A stretch of DNA of 5,948 nucleotides, from positions 1-5,948 of the forward strand of contig NZ_JNZO01000068.1 in the NCBI RefSeq assembly GCF_000717595.1, given 5' to 3'. Every line of letters begins with the position of its first letter. The first letter of the stretch is position 1. Position numbers and translations under genes: made by a program. Below are positions 1 through 5,948 of this stretch, in pieces. The notes under the pieces are model-generated. The model was given only the letters and a program-made list of their open reading frames with translations. It was not told the DNA's origin and ran no database searches. The DNA is from Streptomyces flavochromogenes. GTDB lineage: Bacteria; Actinomycetota; Actinomycetes; Streptomycetales; Streptomycetaceae.

Positions 1-471
1 GGCGACCCGGCCCGAGGCCACGCTCGACGTGGTGCCCGTCAGACCGAAGCCGGCCGCACCCGCCCCCGCCTCACCGAGCCGCGGACCGTACTCCTGGGCG
101 ATCGCGCCCAGGAACACGCCCGTCGACGTGCCGTGCAGCGTTCCGGGGGCGATGCCCGCCCGCTCCAGGGCCTCCCACGACACTTCGAGGAGCAGCCGCT
201 GCTGCGGGTCCATCGCCAGCGCCTCGCGGGGAGCGATCCCGAAGAACGCGGGGTCGAACTCGGCGGCACCGCTCAGGAATCCACCGTCGCGCACGTAGGA
301 GGTGCCGGAGTGGTCCGGGTCGGGGTGGTAGAGACCGTCGAGGTCCCAGCCCCGGTCGGTGGGGAGTCCGGAGATCACATCGCGCTGCTCGGCGACGACC
401 TGCCACAGCGCCTCGGGCGAGTCCACCCCGCCCGGGAAACGGCAGCCCATGCCGACGATCACGATCGGATC
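1..471 (-). other. Ketosynthase (KS) domain, N-terminal part
   Basis: This is the first thiolase-fold half of a cis-AT type KS, starting at [15 protein letters not shown] (residues 36-50) and cut at the window edge after SVASGRVA. It would carry out decarboxylative condensation of the incoming chain with the next extender unit. The catalytic Cys and both His residues are outside the window. Confidence 0.94.
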
Positions 472-576
472 GTTGGCGCCGGCCTCCAGCTCACGGACCC
501 TCTGACGGGACTGGTGGAGGTCGACGGTGAGGCGCTTGAGGTATTCGACGAGTTTGTCGTTGTCCGTTGTTGTCAT
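1..576 (-). CDS. Modular type I polyketide synthase, N-terminal part (3' end outside window)
   Basis: The gene starts at ATG 576-574 and the frame stays open for 192 codons to the window edge. Residues 4-31 ([20 protein letters not shown] at the core) form a class 1 N-terminal coiled-coil docking domain. From residue 36 the protein is a [18 protein letters not shown], then the conserved blocks [51 protein letters not shown] and [13 protein letters not shown]. The window ends shortly before where the active-site cysteine (consensus DTACSSS) would come, so activity cannot be judged. The start is supported because the docking helix begins a few residues after it and no in-frame ATG or GTG lies just upstream. 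The KS is expected to accept the chain from the ACP of the upstream protein. The number and type of modules in this protein are unknown. Confidence 0.96.
   Translation of the reverse strand, partial: MTTTDNDKLVEYLKRLTVDLHQSRQRVRELEAGANDPIVIVGMGCRFPGGVDSPEALWQVVAEQRDVISGLPTDRGWDLDGLYHPDPDHSGTSYVRDGGFLSGAAEFDPAFFGIAPREALAMDPQQRLLLEVSWEALERAGIAPGTLHGTSTGVFLGAIAQEYGPRLGEAGAGAAGFGLTGTTSSVASGRVA
484..567 (-). other. N-terminal docking domain (coiled coil) of the downstream PKS
   Basis: Residues 4-31 run directly into the KS and show the heptad-like Leu/Val spacing and Arg/Glu-rich face of class 1 docking helices ([10 protein letters not shown], then [10 protein letters not shown]). In characterised PKSs this parallel dimeric coiled coil binds the terminal helix of the preceding polypeptide. 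Here the natural partner is the [12 protein letters not shown] tail encoded just upstream; the pairing is inferred from gene order and class, not shown. Confidence 0.88.
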
Positions 577-586
577 GACGATGATG

Positions 587-591
587 CCCCC
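587..591 (-). promoter_or_regulatory. Possible ribosome binding site of the downstream PKS gene
   Basis: A GGGGG run (read on the minus strand) lies 10 nt before the ATG at 576. It is the only purine-rich match to the 16S anti-Shine-Dalgarno near this start. The spacing is at the long end and the match is partial, so the call is tentative. Confidence 0.4.
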
Positions 592-627
592 GTAGGCGTC
601 GTGAAGCTGTGCGTGTGCGCGGTCCGG

Positions 628-666
628 GCGCGGCACGCCCGTGGGACGTGCCCGGGCGTGCCGCGC
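628..666 (-). repeat. Perfect 14-bp inverted repeat; possible terminator, attenuator or RNA-stability hairpin
   Basis: Arms 628-641 and 653-666 are exact reverse complements (14 bp, almost all G/C) around an 11-nt loop. The minus-strand transcript would fold into a very stable hairpin about 80 nt after the upstream stop codon and about 50 nt before the downstream ATG. No T-run follows on the transcribed strand; actinomycete terminators often lack one, so this neither proves nor excludes termination. If it is only partly terminating or protects the 3' end, it could set the relative level of the two PKS proteins. Confidence 0.6.
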
Positions 667-683
667 GCGGCGGACAGGATGAG

Positions 684-703
684 CGGACCGGGATCCGGGT
701 CCG
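684..703. repeat. 20-bp near-perfect palindrome around GGATCC
   Basis: The sequence cggaccgggatccgggtccg is self-complementary over 20 bp except for one G:G mismatch (690 against 697). In the minus-strand transcript it lies about 42 nt after the stop codon and could form a 6-bp stem. It could be a weak RNA hairpin or a dimeric protein-binding site; nothing in the sequence decides between these. Confidence 0.55.
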
Positions 704-745
704 TGCGGTGCGCAGGTGGAGTTGTGGGCGGAGTGGGGATCGGGG

Positions 746-3700
746 TCAGAGTTCGGAGTCGATGAACGCGAGGAGCTCGTCGACCGAGGCCGACTCGACC
801 CGTGCGGCCAGATCCTTGTCGTCGGCCTGGGTCCGCTGAGCCGGTACGCGGGCCACCAGGGCCTGGAGTCGTTGGACGATCTCGTCCCTGATGTCGTCCT
901 GGGTGTCGTCCGGCAGGTCGGCGAGCGCCGCTTCGAGCCCGTCGAGTTCGACCAGCCCGGGAGCGGTCTTGAGCTCGCCGGAGGTGGCGGAATCCCCTTC
1001 GACCGGGCCGAGTTCACCGTGCAGATGGGCCACGACGGCGATCGGCGTGGGGTAGTTGAAGAGGAATGTGGCGGGCAGTCGCAGATCGGCGCTGGTCTGC
1101 AGCCTGTTGCGCAGTTCGACGAGCGTCAGCGAGTCGCAGCCCAGGTCCTTGAAGGACCGGTCGGCGGGAATGCCGGACGCGGAGGAACGGCCGAGCACGG
1201 CGGCGGTCTGCACCCGGACGAGGTCGAGGAGCAGTTCCTCGCGCTCGTCCGGGCCCAGTGCGGCGAGGCGGTCGCGCAGTGTCGCGGTCGTCGGGGTCGC
1301 GGCGGTGGCCGCGGTCTGGGCCGGTCGCGGTGCGGCCGGGGCCAGGTCCCGCAGCACGGTGGGCAGTTGGTTGCCCAGCGCGCCGAGGGTGGCGCGGTCG
1401 AGCGGAGCGGGTACGAGCGCGGCGGCGTCCATGCGCAGTGCCGCGTCGAGCAGGGCCAGGCCCTCCGTCCGGTCGATGGGCGCGAGGCCGGTCCGGGCGA
1501 GCCGGCCCCGGTCGGCCTCGGACAGGGACCCCGCCATTCCGGCGGCGCCCGGTCGTCCCGCCGTGTCCGCCCACATGCCCCAGGCCAGGGAGAGGGCGGG
1601 AAGGTGCTGTGCCCTGCGGTGCTGGGCCAGGGCGTCGAGGTAGGCGTTGGCCGCGGCGTAGTTTCCCTGGCCGGCGCCACCGATGATGCCCATGACGGAG
1701 GAGAAGAGGACGAAGGCCGCGAGGTCGTGGTCCGCGGTCAGCTCGTGCAGATGGCGGGCCGCGGCGGCCTTGGGGGCGAGCACCGTGTCGAGGCGCTCCG
1801 GGGTGAGCGCGGTGATCACGCCGTCGTCGAGGACTCCCGCCGCGTGGACGACGGCGGTGAGCCGTACGCCGGTGAGCAGCTGCGCGAGCGCGTCGCGGTC
1901 GGCGGTGTCACAGGCGGCCAGGGTCACTTCCGCGCCCGACTCGGTGAGCTCGGAGGCCAGTTCCCTGGAGTCCGGCGCGTCGGGACCCCGGCGGCTGACG
2001 AGGAGCAGCCGGCGGGCGCCGTGCTCGGTGACCAGATGCCGCGCGACGAGTCCGCCCAGGGCGCCGGTGGCGCCGGTGATCAGGACCGTGCCGTCCGGGT
2101 CGAGGGCCGGCGGCAGGGTGAGGACCACCTTGCCGATGTGCCGTGCCTGGCTGACGTACCGGAACGCCTCCGGCGCCCGTCGCATGTCCCAGGTGCTCAG
2201 CGGCAGCGGAGTGAGCGCGCCCGAGGAGAGCAACCGCAGGACGTCGGTGAGGAGTTCGGCGATCCGTTCCGTCGGCTCCTGCAGCAGGTCGAAGAAGCCG
2301 TATTTCACCCCGGGGTGGTCGGCCGCGATCTGTTCCGGGTCCCGCAGGTCGGTCTTGCCCATCTCCACGAAACGACCGCCGTTCGGCAGCAGCCTCAGGG
2401 AGGCGTCGATGAACTCACCGGCGAGCGAGTTCAGTACGACGTCCATGCCACGGCCTTCGGTGGCCGCGCCGAACGCGGACTCGAAGTCCAGCGTGCGGGA
2501 CGACGCCAGGTTCGCGCCCTCCAGGCCGAGGGAACGCAGGGCGTCCCACTTGCCGGGGCCCGCCGTGCCGTACACCTCCGCCCCGAGATGCCGGGCCAGC
2601 TGGACGGCGGCCATCCCGACACCGCCGGCGGCGGCGTGGATCAGGACGCGCTCGCCCGCGGCCAGGCCGGCGAGGTCGACCAGGGCGTGGTAGGCGGTGA
2701 GGAACACGATGGGCGCGGACGCCGCCTGGGCGAAGGTCCAGTCGGCGGGCATGACGGCGACCCGCCGGTGGTCGGCGACGACCACCGGGCCGAACGCCCC
2801 GGAGAACAGGCCCATGACCCGGTCGCCGACGTCGAGACCGGTGACGCCGGGCCCGACCTCGGTGACCACACCGGCCCCTTCGAGGCCGAGCAGACCGGGG
2901 TCGCCGGGGTAGAGGCCGAGGGTGTTGAGGACGTCGCGGAAGTTGACGCCCGCGGCGCGCACCGCGATGCGTACCTCACCCTCGGTCAGCGGGGCCAGGG
3001 CCTCCGGGCAGGGTTCGAGGGCCAGGTGGTCCAGAGTCCCGCGGTCACGGACCCCGAGCCGCCAGGCGGTGACGCCGGCCGGGGGGACCAGGGAACCGTC
3101 GGCCGTCGCCCGGCCGAGCATCGGTACGAGCAACTCGTTCTCTCGTACGGCGAGTTGCTGTTCTGCGGCGATCAGCGGCAGTGCGGTACGGCAGTCGGCT
3201 GCCGACTCCACGTCGAGGAGTCCGACGCGCCCGGGGTTCTCGGTCTGCGCCGAGCGGGCCAGACCCCATACGGCGGCGAGGTCGGGGTCCACGTCGGCGT
3301 CCGCGGCCGTGGCCACGGCGGCCCGGGTGACGAGCACCAGCCGGGAGTCGGCGAGCCGGTCGTCGGCCAGCCACTCCTGGAGCAGGGTGAGCGCGCGGTG
3401 CGCGGCGGTCCCGGAGTCGGCCCGCGAACCGTCGACCCGCTCTCCGAGCCCGGTGGCGTCACCGGAGTCCCCGAGGTGGGCGAGCGGCGCGAGGACCACC
3501 TCGGGGGCGGGAAGCCCCGCGTCGAGGGCCTGGCCCAGGGTCGCGAGATCGGCGTACAGCGCACCGACGCCCAGGTCGGCGGCGCCGAGCGCGGCGGCCG
3601 ACGGAGACGGTTCCCGGTCCACCGTGGCCGGGATCCAGTCCAGCCGGTGGAGGGACCGCGGGACGGCCACCTCGTCGCTCACCGGGCGCAGGACCAGTTC

Positions 3701-5948
3701 CTCGACCTCGGCGATCACCGCGCGGGACTCGTCGAGCAGGGTCAGGGACACCGCGTCCGCCCCGGTGGTGGTGATGACGACGCGGGCGGTACGGGAACCG
3801 GGCTGACGGACGGTCACCCCGTGCCAGGAGAAGGGCAGCAGGCGGCGGTTGCCGTCGTCCAGCGCCCTCATGACGATCGGGTGCAGGGCCGCGTCGAGCA
3901 GCGCCGGGTGCAGCCCGTACGAGGCGGCGTCGGTGACGGAAGACGGCAGGGCGACCTCGGCGACGAGGGCCTCGCCGTGCCGCCACGCGGCGCGCAGGCC
4001 CTGGAAGACGGGCCCATAGGCGTATCCCGCGGTGGCCAGCTCGTCGTAGCAGCCGTCGACCTCCAGCGGCTCGGCCTCGGCGGAGGGCAGACCCGGTGCG
4101 GTCGCGGGGGCCCCGTCGCGCGGGGCGAGGGATCCGGTGGCGTGCAGGGTCCACGGCTCGACGGCGCCGTCCGGCATCTCGGTGCGGGCGTGCACGGTCA
4201 ACGCCCGCTGTCCGTCGTCGCCGGACGCGGCCACGACGACCTGCACCTCGGTGCGGCCCTCCTCCGGGAGCACCAGCGGGGCGAGCAGGGTGAGTTCGGC
4301 GACCCGCGGCGTACCGGACTGCGCGCCGGCGCGGGCGGCGAGTTCGAGGAACGCGGTGCCGGGCAGCAGGACCGAACCGAGGACGGCATGGTCGGCGAGC
4401 CAGGGGTGGGTACGGCGGCCGAGCCGGGCGGTCAGGACGACCTGGCCGGATTCGGCGAGTTCGACGGCGGGGCCGAGCAGTGGATGACCGGCCGCCCCTT
4501 CGGTGCCGCGCGCGGTCAGCCAGTACCGCTCCCGCTGGAAGGCGTACGTGGGCAGTCCCGGCGTCGGTCCCGGGCCGAACACGGCCTTCCAGTCCGGGCC
4601 TCGGCCACGGACGTGCAGGGTGCCGAGCGCGGCGGCCAGGGTGCGGTGCTCGGACCTGCCGCGGCGCAGTACCGGGACGAACGCCAGCGCGTCGTCGTCG
4701 AGGCAGTCCTGGCCCAGCGCCGACAGCACACCGTCCGGGCCGAGTTCGAGGAAGGTCCGCATCCCGAGGCCGTGGAGCGCCGCCAGACCGTCGGACATCC
4801 GTACTTCCCGTCGCACCTGCCGCACCCAGTAGTCGGCGGTGACGTCGACGGGTCCTCCGGTGACGGTGGACACCATGGTGATACGCGGCTCCGCGTACGT
4901 GACGCCCGCGGTCACGGCCGCGAACGCGTCGAGCATGCCGTCCATGCGGTGCGAGTGGAAGGCGTGGCTGACGACGAGCCGGCGCGTCTTGCGGCCGGAG
5001 GCGGCGAACGCCTCGGCGACCTGTTCGACGGCCTCGACGTCGCCGGAGACCACGACGGCCATGGGCCCGTTGACGGCGGCGATGCTCACCTCGTGCTCGC
5101 GGCCTTCGAGGAGCGGGAGGACCTCCTCCTGCGACGCCTGGACCGCCAGCATCGCGCCACCGGCAGGCAGGGCCTGCATGAGCCGGCCGCGCGCGGCGAC
5201 CAGGGCACAGGCATCCGGCAGGGTGAGGATCCCGGCGACATGGGCTGCGGCGAACTCGCCGATGGAGTGGCCGAGTACGGCGTCCGGAGCCAGGCCCCGG
5301 TGCTCGAACAGCCGGAACAGTGCCACCTGGAGGGCGAAGAGGGCGCACTGGGTGTTCTCGGTCCGGTTGAGCGCCTCGGCGTCGTCGAACATCACCTCGC
5401 GGATCGGCGGAGTACCGGGCACGGAGCCCCGGCAGGCGTCGAGTTCGGCGCACACCGCGTCGAGAGCAGCGGCGAAGACCGGCTCGCTCTCGTACAACTC
5501 ACGTCCCATGCCTACGCGTTGGCTGCCCTGCCCGGTGAAGAGGTAGGCGAGGCCGTCGTCGGGGCGTGCCGTGCCGAGCGTCAGCGCGGAGTGCGGCTCG
5601 CCGCGGCCGAGCGCCTCCAGTGCCGCGACGGCCTCGGAGCGGTCCTCGGCGGTGACGGCCGCGCGGTGATCGAGCGCGGTACGGGTGGTGGCCAGGGCAC
5701 GGCCGAGGTCACGGTCGGACTCCTCGACGGAGGCGTCCAGGGCCTCGACGAGTGCGGTGGCCTGGGCACGCAGCGCCGCCTCCGTACGGCCGGACAGCAC
5801 CCACAGGGGCCCCGATCCGTCGTTCCCGGCACTGGCGCCGGCTCCGGACGCGACCGGTTCGGCTGCGGGGGCTTCGGCGAGGATGACGTGGGCGTTGGTG
5901 CCGCTGATGCCGAAGGAGGAGACACCGGCGCGGCGGGCCCGGTCCTCG
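746..5948 (-). CDS. Modular type I polyketide synthase, fully reducing module (5' end outside window)
   Basis: This gene encodes the C-terminal 1733 residues of a cytosolic multidomain PKS that extends a polyketide chain by one acetate unit and reduces it fully. The frame is open to the window edge and ends in TGA at 748-746. Counting the first complete codon (5947-5945) as residue 1, the order is KS tail (1-27), AT (about 133-434), DH (487-754), structural KR (766-954), ER (962-1278), KR (1285-1504), ACP (1556-1644) and C-terminal docking domain (1646-1733). A complete single module of this type is usually a little over 2000 residues, so most of one KS, and possibly earlier modules, are missing. 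The GTG at 5800 is internal: KS residues precede it in frame. All key catalytic residues I checked are present, so the module looks active. The next PKS gene follows on the same strand after 169 nt, consistent with one assembly line. The product is unknown. Confidence 0.97.
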   Translation of the reverse strand, partial: EDRARRAGVSSFGISGTNAHVILAEAPAAEPVASGAGASAGNDGSGPLWVLSGRTEAALRAQATALVEALDASVEESDRDLGRALATTRTALDHRAAVTAEDRSEAVAALEALGRGEPHSALTLGTARPDDGLAYLFTGQGSQRVGMGRELYESEPVFAAALDAVCAELDACRGSVPGTPPIREVMFDDAEALNRTENTQCALFALQVALFRLFEHRGLAPDAVLGHSIGEFAAAHVAGILTLPDACALVAARGRLMQALPAGGAMLAVQASQEEVLPLLEGREHEVSIAAVNGPMAVVVSGDVEAVEQVAEAFAASGRKTRRLVVSHAFHSHRMDGMLDAFAAVTAGVTYAEPRITMVSTVTGGPVDVTADYWVRQVRREVRMSDGLAALHGLGMRTFLELGPDGVLSALGQDCLDDDALAFVPVLRRGRSEHRTLAAALGTLHVRGRGPDWKAVFGPGPTPGLPTYAFQRERYWLTARGTEGAAGHPLLGPAVELAESGQVVLTARLGRRTHPWLADHAVLGSVLLPGTAFLELAARAGAQSGTPRVAELTLLAPLVLPEEGRTEVQVVVAASGDDGQRALTVHARTEMPDGAVEPWTLHATGSLAPRDGAPATAPGLPSAEAEPLEVDGCYDELATAGYAYGPVFQGLRAAWRHGEALVAEVALPSSVTDAASYGLHPALLDAALHPIVMRALDDGNRRLLPFSWHGVTVRQPGSRTARVVITTTGADAVSLTLLDESRAVIAEVEELVLRPVSDEVAVPRSLHRLDWIPATVDREPSPSAAALGAADLGVGALYADLATLGQALDAGLPAPEVVLAPLAHLGDSGDATGLGERVDGSRADSGTAAHRALTLLQEWLADDRLADSRLVLVTRAAVATAADADVDPDLAAVWGLARSAQTENPGRVGLLDVESAADCRTALPLIAAEQQLAVRENELLVPMLGRATADGSLVPPAGVTAWRLGVRDRGTLDHLALEPCPEALAPLTEGEVRIAVRAAGVNFRDVLNTLGLYPGDPGLLGLEGAGVVTEVGPGVTGLDVGDRVMGLFSGAFGPVVVADHRRVAVMPADWTFAQAASAPIVFLTAYHALVDLAGLAAGERVLIHAAAGGVGMAAVQLARHLGAEVYGTAGPGKWDALRSLGLEGANLASSRTLDFESAFGAATEGRGMDVVLNSLAGEFIDASLRLLPNGGRFVEMGKTDLRDPEQIAADHPGVKYGFFDLLQEPTERIAELLTDVLRLLSSGALTPLPLSTWDMRRAPEAFRYVSQARHIGKVVLTLPPALDPDGTVLITGATGALGGLVARHLVTEHGARRLLLVSRRGPDAPDSRELASELTESGAEVTLAACDTADRDALAQLLTGVRLTAVVHAAGVLDDGVITALTPERLDTVLAPKAAAARHLHELTADHDLAAFVLFSSVMGIIGGAGQGNYAAANAYLDALAQHRRAQHLPALSLAWGMWADTAGRPGAAGMAGSLSEADRGRLARTGLAPIDRTEGLALLDAALRMDAAALVPAPLDRATLGALGNQLPTVLRDLAPAAPRPAQTAATAATPTTATLRDRLAALGPDEREELLLDLVRVQTAAVLGRSSASGIPADRSFKDLGCDSLTLVELRNRLQTSADLRLPATFLFNYPTPIAVVAHLHGELGPVEGDSATSGELKTAPGLVELDGLEAALADLPDDTQDDIRDEIVQRLQALVARVPAQRTQADDKDLAARVESASVDELLAFIDSEL
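749..1012 (-). other. C-terminal docking domain, class 1 type
   Basis: The last 88 residues after the ACP form a tail typical of a class 1 PKS C-terminal docking domain. Two acidic/hydrophobic helices are expected in the part reading [14 protein letters not shown] and [18 protein letters not shown]; in known cases these dimerise. After a polar linker, the terminal helix [12 protein letters not shown] is the part that binds the coiled-coil docking domain of the next PKS polypeptide. The presence of this tail shows that the protein ends after this module and hands the chain to another protein instead of to a thioesterase. Confidence 0.88.
1016..1282 (-). other. Acyl carrier protein (ACP) domain
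   Basis: The ACP carries the growing chain on a 4'-phosphopantetheine arm. The four-helix region starts near [18 protein letters not shown] and ends near VVAHLHGEL. The attachment serine is Ser1606 (codon 1132-1130) in the block [16 protein letters not shown]. The residue two before the serine is Cys, where most modular PKS ACPs have Phe, Val or Ile. An Ala/Thr/Pro-rich linker (about residues 1537-1556) separates it from the KR. Confidence 0.94.
1436..2095 (-). other. Ketoreductase (KR) catalytic subdomain, B1 type
   Basis: The KR reduces the beta-keto group with NADPH. It is a short-chain dehydrogenase fold with TGATGALG (residues 1291-1298) as cofactor loop. Catalytic residues are all visible: Lys1393 in APKAAA, Ser1417 in LFSSVMG, Tyr1430 and Asn1434 in GNYAAAN. 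The Leu-Asp-Asp motif (1373-1375, in [11 protein letters not shown]) marks a B-type KR. There is no Trp at the position eight residues before the Tyr (Ile instead), which argues against A type, and Ala rather than Pro lies five before it, so B1 fits best. B1 KRs make the 3R (D) hydroxyl, the substrate type DH domains normally take, in agreement with the intact DH here. Confidence 0.93.
2114..3064 (-). other. Enoylreductase (ER) domain, MDR family, NADPH-dependent
   Basis: The ER reduces the alpha,beta double bond left by the DH, giving a saturated methylene. It belongs to the medium-chain dehydrogenase/reductase superfamily. Visible blocks: [18 protein letters not shown] near the N-terminal side, [15 protein letters not shown], the NADPH-binding motif [10 protein letters not shown] (residues 1104-1113, nt 2638-2609), [28 protein letters not shown] and RHIGKVVLT at the end. 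Tyr1013 sits in LGLYPG; as I recall, a Tyr at this ER position correlates with 2S alpha-substituents in branched units. With a malonyl extender no branch forms, so this would not show in the product. Confidence 0.94.
3086..3652 (-). other. Structural subdomain of the ketoreductase (KRs)
   Basis: This stretch between DH and ER is the non-catalytic Rossmann-like half of the KR, which in ER-containing modules is separated from the catalytic half by the ER. It opens with SLHRLDW and contains [17 protein letters not shown], the most conserved block of this subdomain, followed by VGLLDVES and a run ending ENELLVPML. It has no NADPH-binding glycine motif, as expected. Its role is to stabilise the catalytic KR. 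Confidence 0.85.
3686..4489 (-). other. Dehydratase (DH) domain, predicted active
   Basis: The DH removes water from the beta-hydroxyacyl-ACP made by the KR, giving an enoyl chain. It follows the AT linker and starts near [11 protein letters not shown]. The first hot-dog fold carries [10 protein letters not shown] (residues 520-529), an exact match to HxxxGxxxxP with catalytic His520 (codon 4390-4388). The second carries [10 protein letters not shown] (641-650), then [11 protein letters not shown] with catalytic Asp685 (codon 3895-3893), then LPFSW (704-708). All canonical DH motifs are intact, so dehydration is expected. Confidence 0.93.
4646..5551 (-). other. Acyltransferase (AT) domain, predicted malonyl-CoA specific
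   Basis: The AT selects the extender unit and loads it on the ACP. Visible motifs: GQGSQ (residues 139-143, substrate entry), GHSIGE with nucleophile Ser228 (codon 5266-5264), and HAFH (residues 328-331, nt 4966-4955). In cis-AT PKSs, HAFH and a small aliphatic residue after the active Ser go with malonyl-CoA, while YASH and GHSQGE go with methylmalonyl-CoA. The upstream specificity block reads [11 protein letters not shown], a variant of the malonyl-type pattern T-x-Y-T-Q-P-ALFA, with Asn and Cys at two variable places. The domain ends before the post-AT linker [10 protein letters not shown] (nt 4546-4517). Specificity is inferred from motifs; the domain call itself is firm. Confidence 0.92.
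5867..5948 (-). other. Ketosynthase (KS) domain, C-terminal tail only
   Basis: The first 27 residues visible end a KS domain. They read [19 protein letters not shown], the conserved KS C-terminal block. His20 (codon 5890-5888) in GTNAHV is the second histidine of the Cys-His-His condensation triad. The active-site cysteine and the rest of the KS are outside the window. After it comes an Ala/Gly/Ser-rich stretch, then [17 protein letters not shown], the usual opening of the KS-AT linker. Confidence 0.93.

Larger units (their letters stand above)
577..745. other. Gene-free gap between the two PKS genes
   Basis: These 169 nt lie between the TGA of the upstream PKS gene and the ATG of the downstream one. 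I see no coding sequence with recognisable protein features on either strand. The gap holds two inverted repeats (684-703 and 628-666) and a G-run upstream of the ATG. I see no convincing -10/-35 promoter pair, though actinomycete promoters are hard to recognise by eye. Confidence 0.7.

Noticed and set aside
628..666. Calling the 14-bp hairpin a definite rho-independent terminator
   Set aside because: No T-run follows it on the transcribed strand, and the next gene of the same assembly line follows in the same direction. It is kept as an inverted repeat of unknown function.
133..765. Plus-strand open frame crossing the intergenic gap
   Set aside because: Most of it is antisense to the docking and KS region of the downstream gene, with no recognisable protein motif and no evident ribosome binding site. 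The part in the gap has only biased composition.
1683..2693. Long open frame on the plus strand opposite the ER and KR
   Set aside because: The translation is Ser/Arg/Ala-rich low-complexity sequence with no recognisable motif. It lies wholly antisense to conserved PKS domains and is explained by the G/C-biased codon use of the true gene.
2922..3806. Long open frame on the plus strand opposite the DH/KR/ER boundary
   Set aside because: Same pattern: compositionally biased, no domain signature, entirely antisense to intact PKS sequence.
3459..5453. 664-codon open frame on the minus strand in another frame of the PKS gene
   Set aside because: The translation is extremely Arg/Pro/Gly-rich, the usual frame-shifted shadow of a high-G+C gene. 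The overlapping frame carries all AT and DH motifs.
5798..5800. GTG as the start codon of the upstream PKS gene
   Set aside because: The frame continues upstream to the window edge and encodes the conserved KS end (GTNAHV) and the KS-AT linker, so this GTG is an internal valine.
1..5948. tRNA, rRNA, CRISPR array, insertion sequence or attachment site
   Set aside because: Nearly all of the window is accounted for by two PKS genes. The only non-coding stretch is 169 nt and shows no repeat array, transposase or RNA gene signature.

Overview
The window is a piece of a modular type I polyketide synthase (PKS) gene cluster. All real coding sequence lies on the minus strand. The DNA is very G+C-rich with strong third-position G/C bias, and by eye I found no TTA leucine codon. 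With the class of PKS, this points to an actinomycete, most likely Streptomyces or a close relative; the species and the polyketide product cannot be identified from this window.

Layout, in the direction of transcription (high to low coordinates). From 5948 to 746 runs the 3' part of a large PKS gene whose start lies outside the window. It encodes the last residues of a ketosynthase (KS), then a complete acyltransferase (AT), dehydratase (DH), structural ketoreductase subdomain, enoylreductase (ER), catalytic ketoreductase (KR), acyl carrier protein (ACP) and a C-terminal docking domain. All catalytic motifs I could check are intact. After the stop comes a 169-nt gap (745 to 577) with no gene, holding two inverted repeats, one of them a perfect 14-bp stem. 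From 576 to 1 runs the start of the next PKS gene: an N-terminal coiled-coil docking domain followed by the first part of a KS that is cut by the window edge before its active-site cysteine.

How they work together: the module in the first protein should load malonyl-CoA (AT motifs GHSIGE and HAFH), condense it with the incoming chain, and fully reduce the beta-keto group (B1-type KR, then DH, then ER). It would thus add an unbranched, saturated two-carbon unit. The chain on its ACP is then expected to pass to the KS of the second protein, with the matching class 1 docking elements at the facing termini holding the two polypeptides together. The arrangement is that of a canonical, colinear cis-AT assembly line. 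I see no clearly new system here; the points worth a second look are the hairpin-bearing gap, the docking pair, and small deviations in the ACP and AT motifs.
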